From positions 930,001 through 994,000 of the forward strand of contig CANXME010000520.1 of NCBI GenBank assembly GCA_948144175.1: 64,000 nt of DNA. Direction: 5' to 3'. The notes under the pieces were generated by a model. That model saw only the letters and a program-made list of their open reading frames with translations, was not told the DNA's origin and searched no databases. Positions 11,201 to 22,810 of this stretch are shown here, one piece after another. The translations under genes were made by a program, and so were the position numbers. This DNA is from Closterium sp. NIES-65. Lineage: Eukaryota; Streptophyta; Zygnematophyceae; Desmidiales; Closteriaceae. How positions within the stretch are numbered: position 1 is the first letter of the stretch; every line of letters begins with the position of its first letter.

Positions 11201-12703
11201 GTATGACTCTCTGCTGGAGAACGAGACGTGGGAGCTGTGTGAGCTGCCACCTGGGAAGAAGGTCATTTCTTCCAAGCTGATCTTCAGGCATAAGTACGGA
11301 CCAAATGGGGAGCTGACCCGCTACAAGTCAAGGCTTGTGGCTAAGGGGTTTCAGCAGACAAAGGGGAAGGATTATGACGAGATCTTTGCTCCTGTGGGGA
11401 AAGGCACAACATTGAAAGTGTCACTGGCAATGGCAACAAACCGTGGATGGCGGGTGAAGCAGATGGACATCACCACCGCCTTCCTCAATGGGATCATTCT
11501 GGAGGAGCTGTACATGTTACAACCTGAGGGTTTGGATGATGGGAGCGGCAGGGTGTGCAGGCTTAAGAAGGCCATCCATGGCCTGAAGCCGGCTCCTCGT
11601 GCATGGTACCACAAGCTAGAGGAGACACTGCTGGCTGGGGGGTTCAAGAAGAGTGAGTTTGACCACAGCCTGTTCCTGCTACAAGAGAAGGAGCAGCTTC
11701 TCATGCTCCTGGTGTATGTGGACGACATCCTGCTCTTCTCTGAGTCGTCTGCAATGATTGAGCGTGTGGAGGAGATGTTGGAGATGCAGTTGAAGTGTTC
11801 CAAGATGGGAGATGTGAAGTACTATTTGGGGATGCATGTGCAGAGGGACCTTGACAAGGGAGTGTTGAGGTTGCATCAGAGGAAGTACTGTGAGGGGCTG
11901 GCCGAGAAGTATGGGCTGCAAAATGGAGGGAAGCCAGCCACTCCACTGCCTTCAGGGTTCACAGTGGAGCCCTGAGCTAATGAGGAGGTGATGGGTGAGA
12001 GTGACTGGAAACTTTTTCATTCCATGGTTGGGGCACTCAATTATGCGGCTAACCACACGCAGCCTGACCTACATCCAGGCTTGCAAGTGTGGTTGCACGC
12101 CCCACTCATGAGCAGCTGGAAGCGGCCAAGAGGTTGGTCCGCTATGTGAGCACTACGGCATCAGTGGGCTTGGAGTACAGTGCTGTGCGGCAGAGGCTGC
12201 AGAGGGGTGCAGCTGATTTAAGCAAGGGGGAGATGCTCCTGACTTGCTACACCGACGCCAGCTTCAACTCTGTGAAGGCGGATGGTACCAGCATTGAAGG
12301 CTATGTGTGCCTGTTTGGAGGTGGTGCAGTGAGCTGGCGCAGCAAGAAGCAGAACGAGGTGGGGCAGTCCTCGTGTGAGACAGAGTACATGGCTCTGCAT
12401 CATGGGGCAAAGGAGGTGGTGTGGCTGAGGCGTTTGTTGGAGGAGATCGGAGTGTGCTAGAGGGAGCCGACTGTGATTTTCTGTGACAATGAGTCGGCGG
12501 AGAAACTAGCGAAGAATGCTTGTCTTCATGGGCTGACCAAACACATCAGGCCTAAGTGGCACTGGGTGAGGAGGCTCTTGGACAAGGAGGTGCGGCTGGA
12601 GATTGTGAAGACCCATCAGCAGGCGGCTGACATTCTCACCAAGCGCCTGGCTGAATCTGAGCATTGGAAGGGCATGAAGCTTGCTGGAATGAGTGTGCAT
12701 TGA
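8269..12703 (+). pseudogene. Copia gag-pol polyprotein of element A, degenerate
   Basis: Gag starts at ATG 8269 (MSQGSGEAAEKRSEPPPSKI). Gag carries a copia UBN2-type region, an RG-rich stretch and a zinc knuckle CWYCKKAGHPWFKC (about 9062). Protease follows with WVIDSGCTSHM (about 9318). A TAG at 9547 and a frameshift near 9615-9640 break the frame. Integrase (9885-10785) keeps HMDVVGP, IRTDNGGEF and NGVAERFNRT, i.e. the D-D-E residues. Further stops fall at 10785 and 11082. RT (11154-11975) keeps LVYVDDILLF. RNase H (12089-12703) has YTDASF, SCETEYMAL and DNESA, split by a TAG near 12458. Each domain is recognisable but no single product can be made. Confidence 0.92.
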
Positions 12704-12760
12704 GGGTGCATGATTGAGCTATGACATGTGGGATGATGGTAGGCAGCCAGAGGGGGAGTT

Positions 12761-12947
12761 TGTTATGTGATGCTATCATTTGCATTCACGTCTATCTGCC
12801 TCCCATCATGTGTTCGTGCGCTGCATGCGTGGTGTGAGCGTGTGCAAGAATTTATGTTTTGTGCAGTTTGGTTTTTCTGAGTGTGTGTGTGTGTGTGAAT
12901 GTTATTTGGCTTGAGCAGATATCTGAAATGACTCCTCTGCTCAAGAG
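12761..12947 (+). repeat. 3' LTR of element A, left part
   Basis: First 187 bp of the right LTR, cut by the insertion of element B. The last five bases (AAGAG, 12943-12947) are the target duplication repeated at 19453-19457. Confidence 0.92.
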
Positions 12948-13777
12948 TGTTGGTGCAACCCTACGGTTTGCACTCGGCTTGTTGTCCGTGTGCGTGCATG
13001 TGTGTGTGTATGGAATGGTATGAGGGCATGGGATAATATATATTTCATGCTTATAATTGTGTGTGAATGTTGAATCATGATGTCGAGTGTGTGTGTCGAG
13101 TCAATAGCGAGTTATGGCTAGACGCGTGTTACGCGGTCGTTTGTGTCTCGCGCGCGGTTTCTATTTTTGTCGTGCGCGGTTTCTATTTTGTCCTGTGTCG
13201 AACGTTCGGTGTGTCGCAGGTGTGTGCAGCAGACCCATCAAGAATTCAAGGATGAGTTTGTGATGAAGAGCCCGAGCCTTGGTGTCAAGCCTCAAGTGAT
13301 TTCGAAGCTCACCAAAAGGGTACACCTCAAGATATTGAAGATAGTTACATTACTTTGTGTAGTGTAACATTCCACTTGGTGTAGGCCCTAGTGAAGGGTA
13401 GTTTCGAGACCCTTCGTGGTTGGGGACAGTGTGGCACTGTTCCACATCACTGTACCTTGGCTCTTGAGGTTTGTAGGAGCTGGGAGTCATTCCCAACTCG
13501 TAACTCTTCATATCTCTTCCTATTTTGTGTTCTAAGACTATAGTGGCTGCAATAGTGCCGTTTCTTCAAACCAACACTGTGTCATCAATACTTGGTGAAA
13601 TTGTGCGATCTAAATTGCCTATTGTAGGCGACGTTCAGACGCTCCAGATCCAAGTTGAATCAGGTCATTTGAAGCTGTGACCAGAACGCTATGAACGTTT
13701 GAAGCCGCTGTGCAGAAATCCGGCTGTGCACTCTATCTTTCGTTTTAGGCACATTGGAGAATATTGTGACTATAACA
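12948..13777 (+). repeat. 5' LTR of copia element B
   Basis: 830 bp, TG...CA ended. It differs from the 3' copy at only a few sites, for example the T-tract near 13160 (interrupted here, a pure T run near 18835 in the 3' copy). Confidence 0.93.
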
Positions 13778-13778
13778 A

Positions 13779-13792
13779 GTGGTATCAGAGCC
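13779..13792 (+). other. Primer binding site of element B
   Basis: GTGGTATCAGAGCC directly after the 5' LTR, complementary to initiator Met-tRNA. Confidence 0.85.
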
Positions 13793-13811
13793 CCTTGGAG
13801 CAGTTTCGACA

Positions 13812-16800
13812 ATGGCTGGACCTGAGGAAAGGGCTGGCAGAGGTGCTGGTGGCAGAGGAGAAGCCCAAGCTCAAGGCCAACCCCGTGATTCAGCCATGGC
13901 GCCTGTGCAACCAAGTGTTGGCCCATCTAGGGATGAGCCTAGAGTGTTTGGCCTTGACAAGTTCAATGGTGACAACTTTGCTGAGTGGTCCTTCAGAATG
14001 GAGAATATATTTGACCACTATGACCTACTGGAGGTTATGGGAAGGAACGGAGAAGCGTCCCGAGAACGACCCGGAGAAGAGCCCGTGGGTGCGGAAGAGC
14101 GCACAAGGCTACCTCCTACTTGGGCAAGCGTTGGGGAGCAGCCAAATCCGTCACATCAAGCCTTTCCAGCGTGAACCAGAGAAGGGACCAAAGGCATGGG
14201 CTGGTCTCAAAGGTGTACACGCTCCTGCAACAGCGGCGGTAGCTGTTGTGTTGGAACGGCAAATGGCGACACTACGAATTGAAGAGTATGAAGCGGTTGA
14301 AGAAGGGGTGCAGAAATTCTTCGACTTGTTGACGCGGCTTGAGGGAGCTGATTTGAACTATAGTGAGCTCCAAAAGAAGACCAAGTTGTTGGCCCTACTC
14401 CCTGAGTCATGGTCCTCGCTCATCATCAACCTTAATCGCGACTTGCCCCGCCTCTCGCTTGAAGACGTGAAGCGAGCTATCCTTCAAGAGGATTTCCGCC
14501 GCCGTGAGTTGGCGAGTGCGGATGGCGCTAGGGCAGCGAGGATCGGCCGTGGATATGGTCGAGGAAGAGGTAGAGGACGAGGGGGAGGAAGGTTTGGTGG
14601 CAGCAACTTCGGCGGAGGCCGCGGGAGTGGCGGTTACGGCAGCGTCGACAAGAGCTACGGACGCGGTCGCGGCCGATTCGACGGCGAGTGTCACTATTGC
14701 CACAAGAGCGGACACATGTGGCGCGACTGCTACAAACTTCCTGATGGTTGGACCCCTGCTCAAGGCCAAGAGGGTAGAGGAGCAGGAGGAGGGAGAGGAA
14801 GAGGCCGTGGAGGCCGTGGTGGTCGCGGTGGCGGAGCTGCAAACATGAAGAGCGGAGACAACGACAAGGACCCGAGCAACGATCGGTACCCGGGTCTATT
14901 CTACTTCGTGTCGACGCAAGTACCGACTGGTCCAGAGAAGGATGAAGGCTTTGAGGAGCCAGCAGCTGTGGGGAAGGTGACTCTACACCCTCTGGACTAT
15001 TGGGTGATCGATAGTGGCGCTACCTATAGCATGACACCTCGCCCGGACTTGCTCACCGAACTCGAACCGTCACCGGTGAAGCATGTCACATCAGCTTTGA
15101 GGCAGCGAGCAGAGGTGAAAGGCATGGGCAAGGCCATGATTAAGGGTGCTGATGGGAAGATGGTGGGCCTCAAGAATATGCTTTGGGTGCCCAGCCTTGC
15201 TGCCAACCTGATTTCCGTGCGGCGGTTGGCAAAGGCCGGCATGGACACGAACTCAAAGGGAGCCAAGACCTACACCGCAAGGCTTGGCGATCGGATTCTT
15301 TGGGACCTTCATGAGGACAGAGATGTCTACAACGAGATGTGGCAGATCCCTGTGGTCCCAATGCCTAAGGAGAGGCAAGTGGCAGCAAGCGTCAGCACCA
15401 AAGGTGGAGCGGTTGGTAGCGGCGATTGCGCGGACGGTCGCGCTAAGGAGAAGGAGTCCAAGAAGTGCAATCTTGGAGGGACCAGCAAGCTTGGTGAACC
15501 TATGGAGAGAGGTGCAGCAGCCAAGGAGCAGCAAAAGGGTGAGGAGAACCCCGAGGCAGCAGCGGAGGAGGACTACGGAGAGAGTATGTGGGGCGCTATT
15601 GCGAGCGCGGCATTCTCCAATCCAACTTCGGCTACGGGGGAGTGTGATTGGCTCACCTTGCATCGACGCATGGGGCATGTGGCCCTGCCCATCTTGCAGC
15701 AGCTAGTAAAGAATGAGATGGTTGCTGGCATACGTGTGAAGGGGGAGCCCGATGAGGTACTTGGCTGCCCGACGTGCATGCAAGCCAAGTTCACCCGTTT
15801 CCCATTCTCTAGTTCGGAGGCAACGGCTAAGGCACCACTTGATGAGGTGGTGATGGACTTGGTGGGCCCCCTGAAGCTTGGAGCTGCTGGAGCTGAGTAC
15901 TTCCTCACTATTGTGGACGTCTACACCCGTATGACTTGGGTGTACGTGCTGGCCAAGAAGAGCAACGTGGCTGAAACGTTGAAGGCGGATTGGTTCCTGA
16001 TGGTGGAGCGGCAACAAGACCGTCTAGTCAAGTCAATCCGCACCGATCGAGGGGGAGAGTTCCTGAGCAAGGATTTTGGGTTGTGGCTGAAGAAGAATGG
16101 TATTCGGCACTCCCTCACCATGCCATACTCCCCTGCAATGAACGGCATCGCCGAGCGAGCGAACCGTACAATCACGGAGGCGGCACGCGGGTTGCTCATT
16201 GAAGCCGGGCTACCCGACTATTTCTGGCCTGATGTGGTGCGGAGCGCGTGTGTGGCCAAGAACCGAGCCTTGACTCATGTGGGAGCAGACAAATGGGTGC
16301 CCTATGTGGAGTGGCTAGGAAGGAAACCAAAGGTGGATATGCTTCGGGTGTTCGGGTGCATGTGCATGGCGCTCGTGCCTAAGCATCTTCGGCACAACAA
16401 GCTTGGTGCCAAGGCGGTGTGGGCCGTGCACTTGGGCATGGCTCAAAACAGCAAGGGATGGCTTCTTTGGGACCCATTCACCAAGAAGTTCTTGGTGAGC
16501 AGGGACTGCAAGTTCATGGAGAACTTCATGTACAAAGATTGGAAGGCGGAGAATGAGGCGAAGATAGGCGTGCGGTTTGGGGAGGTGAAGAGTTCCGGCT
16601 TGGAGCATGTGGAGCTGCCTTTGGAGCTGAGCAGCGGCAGCACAACCACGAGGCAATCCTCCCTTGTGAATGGGGGAGAGGAGGCCAATGATGCAGAGGA
16701 AGAAGAGGAGGAGGTGCAGCAAGTGAGCGAGCGTGCACCGACACTCCCTTCCCGTACTACGAGTGCTCCACGGATTTGAGCCACACCGCAGCAACGCCAA

Positions 16801-18582
16801 GGCCTTCAAGTCCCTGCAGCTGAGGAGGAAGGAAGGGGGAAGAGGAGAGTTCAACCCCCTAATAGGCTGACCTATGATGCGCCGGGAAAGCAGGGCAAGA
16901 CAGCCCTGGCCGGAGCGGCAATGATGGTCGGAGACGACGAGGACAGTGACTAAGAGGAGTGTGCCTTCGCGTTCTTCTCTCCGGTGGAGATGCCGGGAGA
17001 ACCAGCAACTCTCAAGGAGGCTTTGGAGAGTAGTGATGCTGAGGAGTGGAAGAAGGCCATGGAGAGTGAGCTGAAGAGCATCGAGGAGAATGACACGTTT
17101 GAATTGGTGGAGCTACCGGAGGGGCGTACGGCGATAACGTCCAAGTGGCTCTTCAAAATCAAGTCGGATGCCGACGGCAAGATCGAGCGCTACAAGTCTA
17201 GGCTTGTAGCCAAGGGGTACCAGCAGAAGGAGAAGGTGGACTTCAAGGAGTTGTTTGCCCCTGTGGTGAAGCCGACGATGCTGCGAACCCTATTCGCGGG
17301 AGCCGCCATCAAAGGATGGGTAGTAAAACAAATGGACATCGTAACGGCATTCCTTAACGGCATCCTTGAGGAGGAGATTTTTATGGCGCAGCCAGAGGGG
17401 TTTGATGATGGTAGTGGCAGAGTGTGGAAGCTAAAGAAGACCCTCTATGGGCTGAAGCAGGCCCCTAGGCAATGGTACATGAAGCTGCGCGAAGTGTTGG
17501 AGGGGATCGGCTTCACTCCCTCAACGGCCGATCACTCCTTGTTCATGCTTGGCGAGGGGGAGCAGAGGAGCTTCATGGTGGTTTATGTGGATGACATTCT
17601 TATATTCTCACCCTCCTCTGACCTTGTGAAGGAGGTGATGCTGAAGCTGCATGACAAGTTCAAGTGCAAGTCCCTTGGTGACGTGAACTTCTACCTTGGG
17701 CTCCACATCGAACGAGACGTGGAGAAGCGGAGCATGCGAGTGCACCAACGGAAGTACCTGGAGGCGTTGGCTGCCAACTTCGGCCAGAGTGAAGGTCATG
17801 TGACTACTCCCTTTCCCTCTGGGTTCAACAGTGTGAAGGGACCAGAGGAGGAGAGCGTTTGTGAAGAGGAGAGGCGCCGTTTTCACTCGTTGGTGGGCAG
17901 CCTCATGTATGCGGCGGTAAACACCCGACCGGACGTCGCGTTTGCTACCGGGCAGCTGGCTAGGGTTGTGCAATGCTCTAATGAGGAGCAGGTAGCAGCT
18001 GGAATGAGGGTGGCCAAGTATCTTGGCCAAACACCGACCGTTGGGCTGCAATACTCGGCGGCGGCACAAAGGCGCCAAAAGGGCGCGGATGGTGTTGAAC
18101 CCGGGCGTTTGTTCCTCACCGCCTACTCGGATGCGTCATATGCATCAGAACCAGAAGACATGAAAAGTGTGGGAGGCTTCATATGCTGTGTTGGTGGAGG
18201 CCCAACTGCTTGGGAGAGCAAGAAGCAGGTTGACCAAGCTTTGAGCTCGGTGGAGTCCGAGTACATGGCACTCTTCCGTGCCGTACGGGAGATTGTGTGG
18301 CAGCGGCGTTTGTTGGCTGAATTGGGGGAGGAGCAGCAAGGACCTACCCCACTCTACTGTGACATCCAGGGTGCCATTGCTCTTGCTAAGAACCCTGTGT
18401 TGCATGGACTCACAAAGCACATGAGGGTGAAATGGCATTGGACAAGGAGCATGGTGACCGCGGGTGAAGTTGAGTTGCGGTACGTGAAGACCACGGGGCA
18501 GCCGGCTGACATGATGACTAAGAGGCTGGTGGAGCACCAGCATTGGAAGTGTTGCAAGCTGGCTGGGATGGCTCTGAACTGA
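13812..18582 (+). pseudogene. Copia gag-pol polyprotein of element B, lightly damaged
   Basis: Gag starts at ATG 13812 (MAGPEERAGR) and includes FGLDKFNGDNFAEWSFRMEN. A frameshift near 14040-14060 moves translation into the frame used by the rest. Next come an RG-rich region, zinc knuckle CHYCHKSGHMWRDC (about 14690), protease WVIDSGATYSM (about 15000), and integrase with WLTLHRRMGH, VVMDLVGP, IRTDRGGEFL and NGIAERANRT. In-frame stops TGA (16777-16779) and TAA (16951-16953) lie in the variable linker before RT. RT (16984 on) is intact with VVYVDDILIF, and RNase H has YSDASYAS, SSVESEYMAL and the final ADMMTKRL. Reverting three changes would be needed for a full product, so the copy is probably dead but young. 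Confidence 0.93.
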
Positions 18583-18623
18583 GAGAGCAACATATCCTAA
18601 GGCCAACAATCCGAGGGGGAGTT

Positions 18624-19452
18624 TGTTGGTGCAACCCTACGGTTTGCACTCGGCTTGTTGTCCGTGTGCGTGCATGTGTGTGTGTATGGAATGGTATGAG
18701 GGCATGGGATAATATATATTTCATGCTTATAATTGTGTGTGAATGTTGAATCATGATGTCGAGTGTGTGTGTCGAGTCAATAGCGAGTTATGGCTAGACG
18801 CGTGTTACGCGGTCGTTTGTGTCTCGCGCGCGGTTTTTTTTTTGTTGTGCGCGGTTTCTATTTTGTCCTGTGTCGAACGTTCGGTGTGTCGCAGGTGTGT
18901 GCAGCAGAACCATCAAGAACTCAAGGATGAGTTTGTGATGAAGAGCCCGAGCCTTGGTGTCAAGCCTCAAGTGATTTCGAAGCTCGCCAAAAGGGTACAC
19001 CTCAAGATATTGAAGATAGTTACATTACTTTCTGTAGTGTAACATTTCACTTGGTGTAGGCCCTAGTGAAGGGTAGTTTCGAGACCCTTCGTGGTTGGGG
19101 ACAGTGTGGCACTGTTCCACATCACTGTACCTTGGCTCTTGGGGTTTGAAGGAGCTGGGAGTCATTCCCAATTCGTAACTCTTCATATCTCTTCCTATTT
19201 TGTGTTCTAAGACTATAGTGGCTGCAATAGTGCCGTTCGTTCAAACCGACACTGTGTCGTCAATACTTGGTGAAATTGTGCGATCTAAATTGCCTATTGT
19301 AGGCGACGTTCAGACGCTCTCGATCCAAGTTGAATCAGGTCATTTGAAGTTGTGACCAGAACGCTATGAACGTTTGAAGCCGCTGTGCAGAAATCCGGCT
19401 GTGCACTCTATCTTTCGTTTAAGGCACATTGGAGCCTATTGTGACTATAACA
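18624..19452 (+). repeat. 3' LTR of copia element B
   Basis: 829 bp, near-identical to 12948-13777; it follows the purine tract CCGAGGGGGAGTT. Confidence 0.93.
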
Positions 19453-20143
19453 AAGAGCTTTTCGACGAACCAAGTATCGCTTCAATCGGAGCACGAACAA
19501 GAAAGTTACGAACGTTGGAGTTCGTATGCTTTTCATATTTGATTGTGGCAATTGTGGGAAGTTGTGGGGTTGACTCAATATGGGGTACAAACTTTTGGGG
19601 GTTGGGAAATTTGTCTTTTCTACTGTACCTGCTGCCAAATGGTTGGGTGAAACCAAACCAGGTTGGCAAGTGTGGCCAAGTTGGGTTGAGGTGGATTGTG
19701 GAGGTTGGGATAGTGACAAAGGTCAAAGTTGGGTTGCCTATGGGGAAGGGAATTGTGTGGCATGGGGTTTCCTTGGTTGGGGACACTCTTAGGACCTTCC
19801 CTCTCATCCTCCTCATCCCTTCCACCTGGTTTAGTGCTACTCCAATTCTCTTGTGGAACTTGTGAGACAATTGTGATTGAGTTAAGATTCCTTTGGCAGC
19901 GTACCCCCTAGTGCGCCGAAATCGATAACTCAAATTTACTGCACCTCTTAATACGATTGAACTTGGGAAATGTAGCCACAATCTAGGGCTACAACATATC
20001 TGAAATTGGTGAAGTTTTGACAATGCGTTTTTCGTCGACGGTGTTTCTTGTGAGCGCGACTATTCTGTCCAGAAATAGAGATCAACGATTTTTGAGAAAT
20101 TTAGGCACCTAATCTTCATAGACTCCGTCCTTAGTCTCTAACA
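19453..20143 (+). repeat. 3' LTR of element A, right part
   Basis: Resumes element A's LTR after the AAGAG duplication and matches 7346-8032. It ends CTCTAACA, followed by the GCAGG target duplication (20144-20148). Confidence 0.92.
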
Positions 20144-20148
20144 GCAGG

Positions 20149-21393
20149 TTGGTGTCAAAATAGGTAGACGCGGGTCCCAGAGAATATCGTGAGAGCTACC
20201 AGATTCCCCCAACGCAACTCGTGGACGCGTAAAATCGCGGATGCGAAAGATTGTGCCAATGCGTCACTGCTGCTGTAGTCGATGCCTGCTGTCGAGGTTC
20301 CCACGATTCCGAGGCTGGAGACTTGGATGAATACTTTCTAACTTGTGATTGTAAGAACTTTATGCGGTTTACATGTAGTGTTGCCTAAACAAAGCCAAGC
20401 CAATCAAATCCCCCTCGACCTGACTGATCTCTGAACACTTTGCTCTGGTTGCTGCATGACAGAGAGGGGCTGAGAAATTCATTTCTATGGCCAACTTCTC
20501 AGATTCCCCCTTCCCTTCCCACCTACAAATCTTGAGAAGCAAGATTACTGCTAGAAGCGTCATTCCTGCTAGAGGCCATCAATCTGAGCACTCTCATGGC
20601 AGTTCAGGTCGAGGAACAGATAAGAGCGAGAGCGTAATAGTATTTTCCTAAGAACGTCCACGTTTCCAAGTGTACATGTGAAAGTCAGTCGCCGACCATT
20701 CGGTCATAAACCTGTGATGTCTCACTGGTACCGTAAAAAATGCTGGTCCTAGTGAATCTTACATGGAAGTGTGTCAAGCTGGTTGAAAGACTTTACAAAA
20801 CAGCTTAGTCAATGCTAGAAAATTAAATTGGCTAGTTTTGCTTGTTTACCGTCCTAAACCCGGTTCACTGCTTTATGTGCACGCAGGTGGATATGAGAAT
20901 GCACAAGTTTAAGCTTAGTTTCCAGTCACCCGTCCACACGGTGAGAATGTCGCTTCTTTTAGCCCTGAAATGTTGACTCTCCCTTGACGCTTATTTCTCG
21001 TGCAGAGACAGTAAATGGCTGTTATAGTGGGAATGTTTAAGCTTAGTACGAGTCACGTTCATCATGAGGCCACCACTTCATGCGGAAACATTCTGATGCC
21101 TTTCTTTTCGTACCAAGTGCTGGGTGGAGTGACTAGAGTCACTTTTTTATGCCTTGTAACCAACACTGTTGAGCTTTGCATCAGGAACTTAATGCTTCAT
21201 TGTCACTTCTGTTGAGGACACATTTGTCGACCCTGGGTACCTGCTTCAGGGGAAATGAGAAGTCGTACATCAACCAATCCAGAGACCTCCATTTTTAACA
21301 ATGATATCAGCTGGCCACGGCTCTCATCACAAACAACAAGTCAAGTCACAGTACCGTGTTTGATGAGTGTCAGAGCCCGGGACATGCCTTAAT
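20149..21393. other. Gene-free interval between element A and the hAT-like cluster
   Basis: About 1.2 kb of normal-complexity DNA. The first 44 bp may end the small interrupted frame at 7016. I see no domain-bearing frame, tRNA or recognisable RNA; open frames do not exceed about 65 codons. Confidence 0.5.
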
Positions 21394-21401
21394 CTGATGA
21401 G

Positions 21402-21931
21402 CAGGCCCTCAGATATCAGCGTAAAACACGCTGATTACGCTGATTTTGTAGCTCAGATTTTTGTTTTCCCTGAAAATTCAGCATATGCTTCAAATTTGCA
21501 CTGAAATTTCAGTATAACATACCTTGCCACACTGACCATTTTCCGTGTTGCTGTACAAGGAACACTGACGAATCAGTGTAGTGTCGTGAGTCACACTGAA
21601 ACGGACTAGACCGATTCGGGGTGGTACGCGTGTGTACAGTCTGTACCTGGCCCGGGATTCGCGAGACCTCACTCACACACTTAACGATGCATGCGCTGTA
21701 CAGATCGCGTGCCGACGTGTTCTGCATCGCTGGAATGAACTCTCACAGCGACAAATTTTGAACGGGAAATTCAACTTTGTATTTCTTTTTTACACTGATG
21801 GTTCAGTTTACTTATAACTTCTACACTGGCAAAATCAGTATAAAGAAAACCATGAACGCTGATTTGGACACCTGGGCGACCGGGGCACGCTGATCCATCA
21901 GCATACCCTCTCAAACCAATCTGAGGGCCTG
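21402..21931. mobile_element. hAT-like non-autonomous TIR element, copy 1
   Basis: 530 bp bounded by inverted ends CAGGCCCTCAGAT ... ATCTGAGGGCCTG, with an exact 8-bp target duplication CTGATGAG at 21394-21401 and 21932-21939. CAGG-type ends with 8-bp duplications are characteristic of hAT transposons. No transposase is present. The inside is filled with CTGA/TCAG motifs, such as CACTGACGAATCAGTG-like palindromes. Confidence 0.85.
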
Positions 21932-22368
21932 CTGATGAGTGTGATCAGGCCCTCAGATATCAGTGTAAAACACGCTGATTACGCTGATTTTGTAGCTCAG
22001 ATTTTCATTTTCCCTGAAAATTCAGCATATGCTTCAATTTTGCACTGAAATTTCAGTATAACCTATTTTGTCACACTGACCATTTTGCGTGTTGCTGTAC
22101 AAGTAGCACAGACGAATCAGTATAGTGTACTGAGTCACAGTGATTCGGACATAATAGGGTATGGGTGTGCAGGGGGTGTTCAAACCAGAATACCAGCAAA
22201 AAGAACTCGCGGCCCACTCACGTAGTTCTCGTCTACGGTAATCGACCCCGAAACCTTTGCAATTGCAAGACATGACACAAACAACTACGCTAGCAACCGT
22301 TCTAATCGGGCAGTAAATATTATAACACTGATGCTTTAGCTTGCCTTGAAAATTTACACTGAGAAAAT

Positions 22369-22810
22369 TGATGGGCTGAAAAATAGCCCTTAGGATCTTT
22401 GCAGAGGAGAACTCTTGGGTAGAAACTTGTAATAGCGGAAGCGTTTTAATGAGGATTGTGAACCGACCTTGCACTGGTGTGTGAGAGCAAAGTAGATTAA
22501 ATTAAACAAGCAAATACAAGGATTTATATAAGAGTACAGGGAATACGAATAGATAGATAGATAACTGTATTGCTGTTGCGGTTCGATATAGTGCGACTCG
22601 GGCAACTGCTCTGTAACGAGTCAGTTGTGTGTCCTTAACTGTCGCGCTGTAATTGTCGAGTCAAAGGTCAGCGACCTTTGACTTTCTCGTAACCTCCAGG
22701 CGGTTACCCTAACCTCCGAGGTTGACTCGATGCTTCGATTGGGACTGCTTCGCTTGGTGCCTTGGATTTTGATACGACAGAAGCGCACTTAGGACTTATT
22801 GTTTCCAACA
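22369..22810 (-). repeat. 3' LTR of copia element C
   Basis: 442 bp. The end next to the hAT sequence reads TGATGGGCTG where the other LTR reads TGTTGGGCTG. Confidence 0.92.

Larger units (their letters stand above)
12948..19452 (+). mobile_element. Ty1/copia LTR retrotransposon B, nested and nearly intact
   Basis: A 6.5-kb element inserted in the 3' LTR of element A. LTRs begin TGTTGGTGCAACCC and end GACTATAACA; target duplication AAGAG lies at 12943-12947 and 19453-19457. A primer site TGGTATCAGAGCC follows the 5' LTR (from about 13780) and a polypurine tract (GAGGGGGAG) precedes the 3' LTR. The two LTRs are almost identical by eye, pointing to a recent insertion. The polyprotein has only about three disabling changes. 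Confidence 0.95.
7167..20143 (+). mobile_element. Ty1/copia LTR retrotransposon A (host of a nested element)
   Basis: The left LTR starts TGTTATGTGATGC and ends CTCTAACA; the right LTR starts identically at 12761 after a purine tract (AGGGGGAG) and ends CTCTAACA at 20143. The 5-bp target duplication GCAGG is present at 7162-7166 and 20144-20148. A second copia element (12948-19452) sits inside the right LTR. Without the guest the element is about 6.5 kb. Coding capacity is gag, protease, integrase, RT and RNase H in copia order, broken by several stops and frameshifts, so it is not autonomous. LTR copies differ at multiple visible positions, making it older than its guest. Confidence 0.95.
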
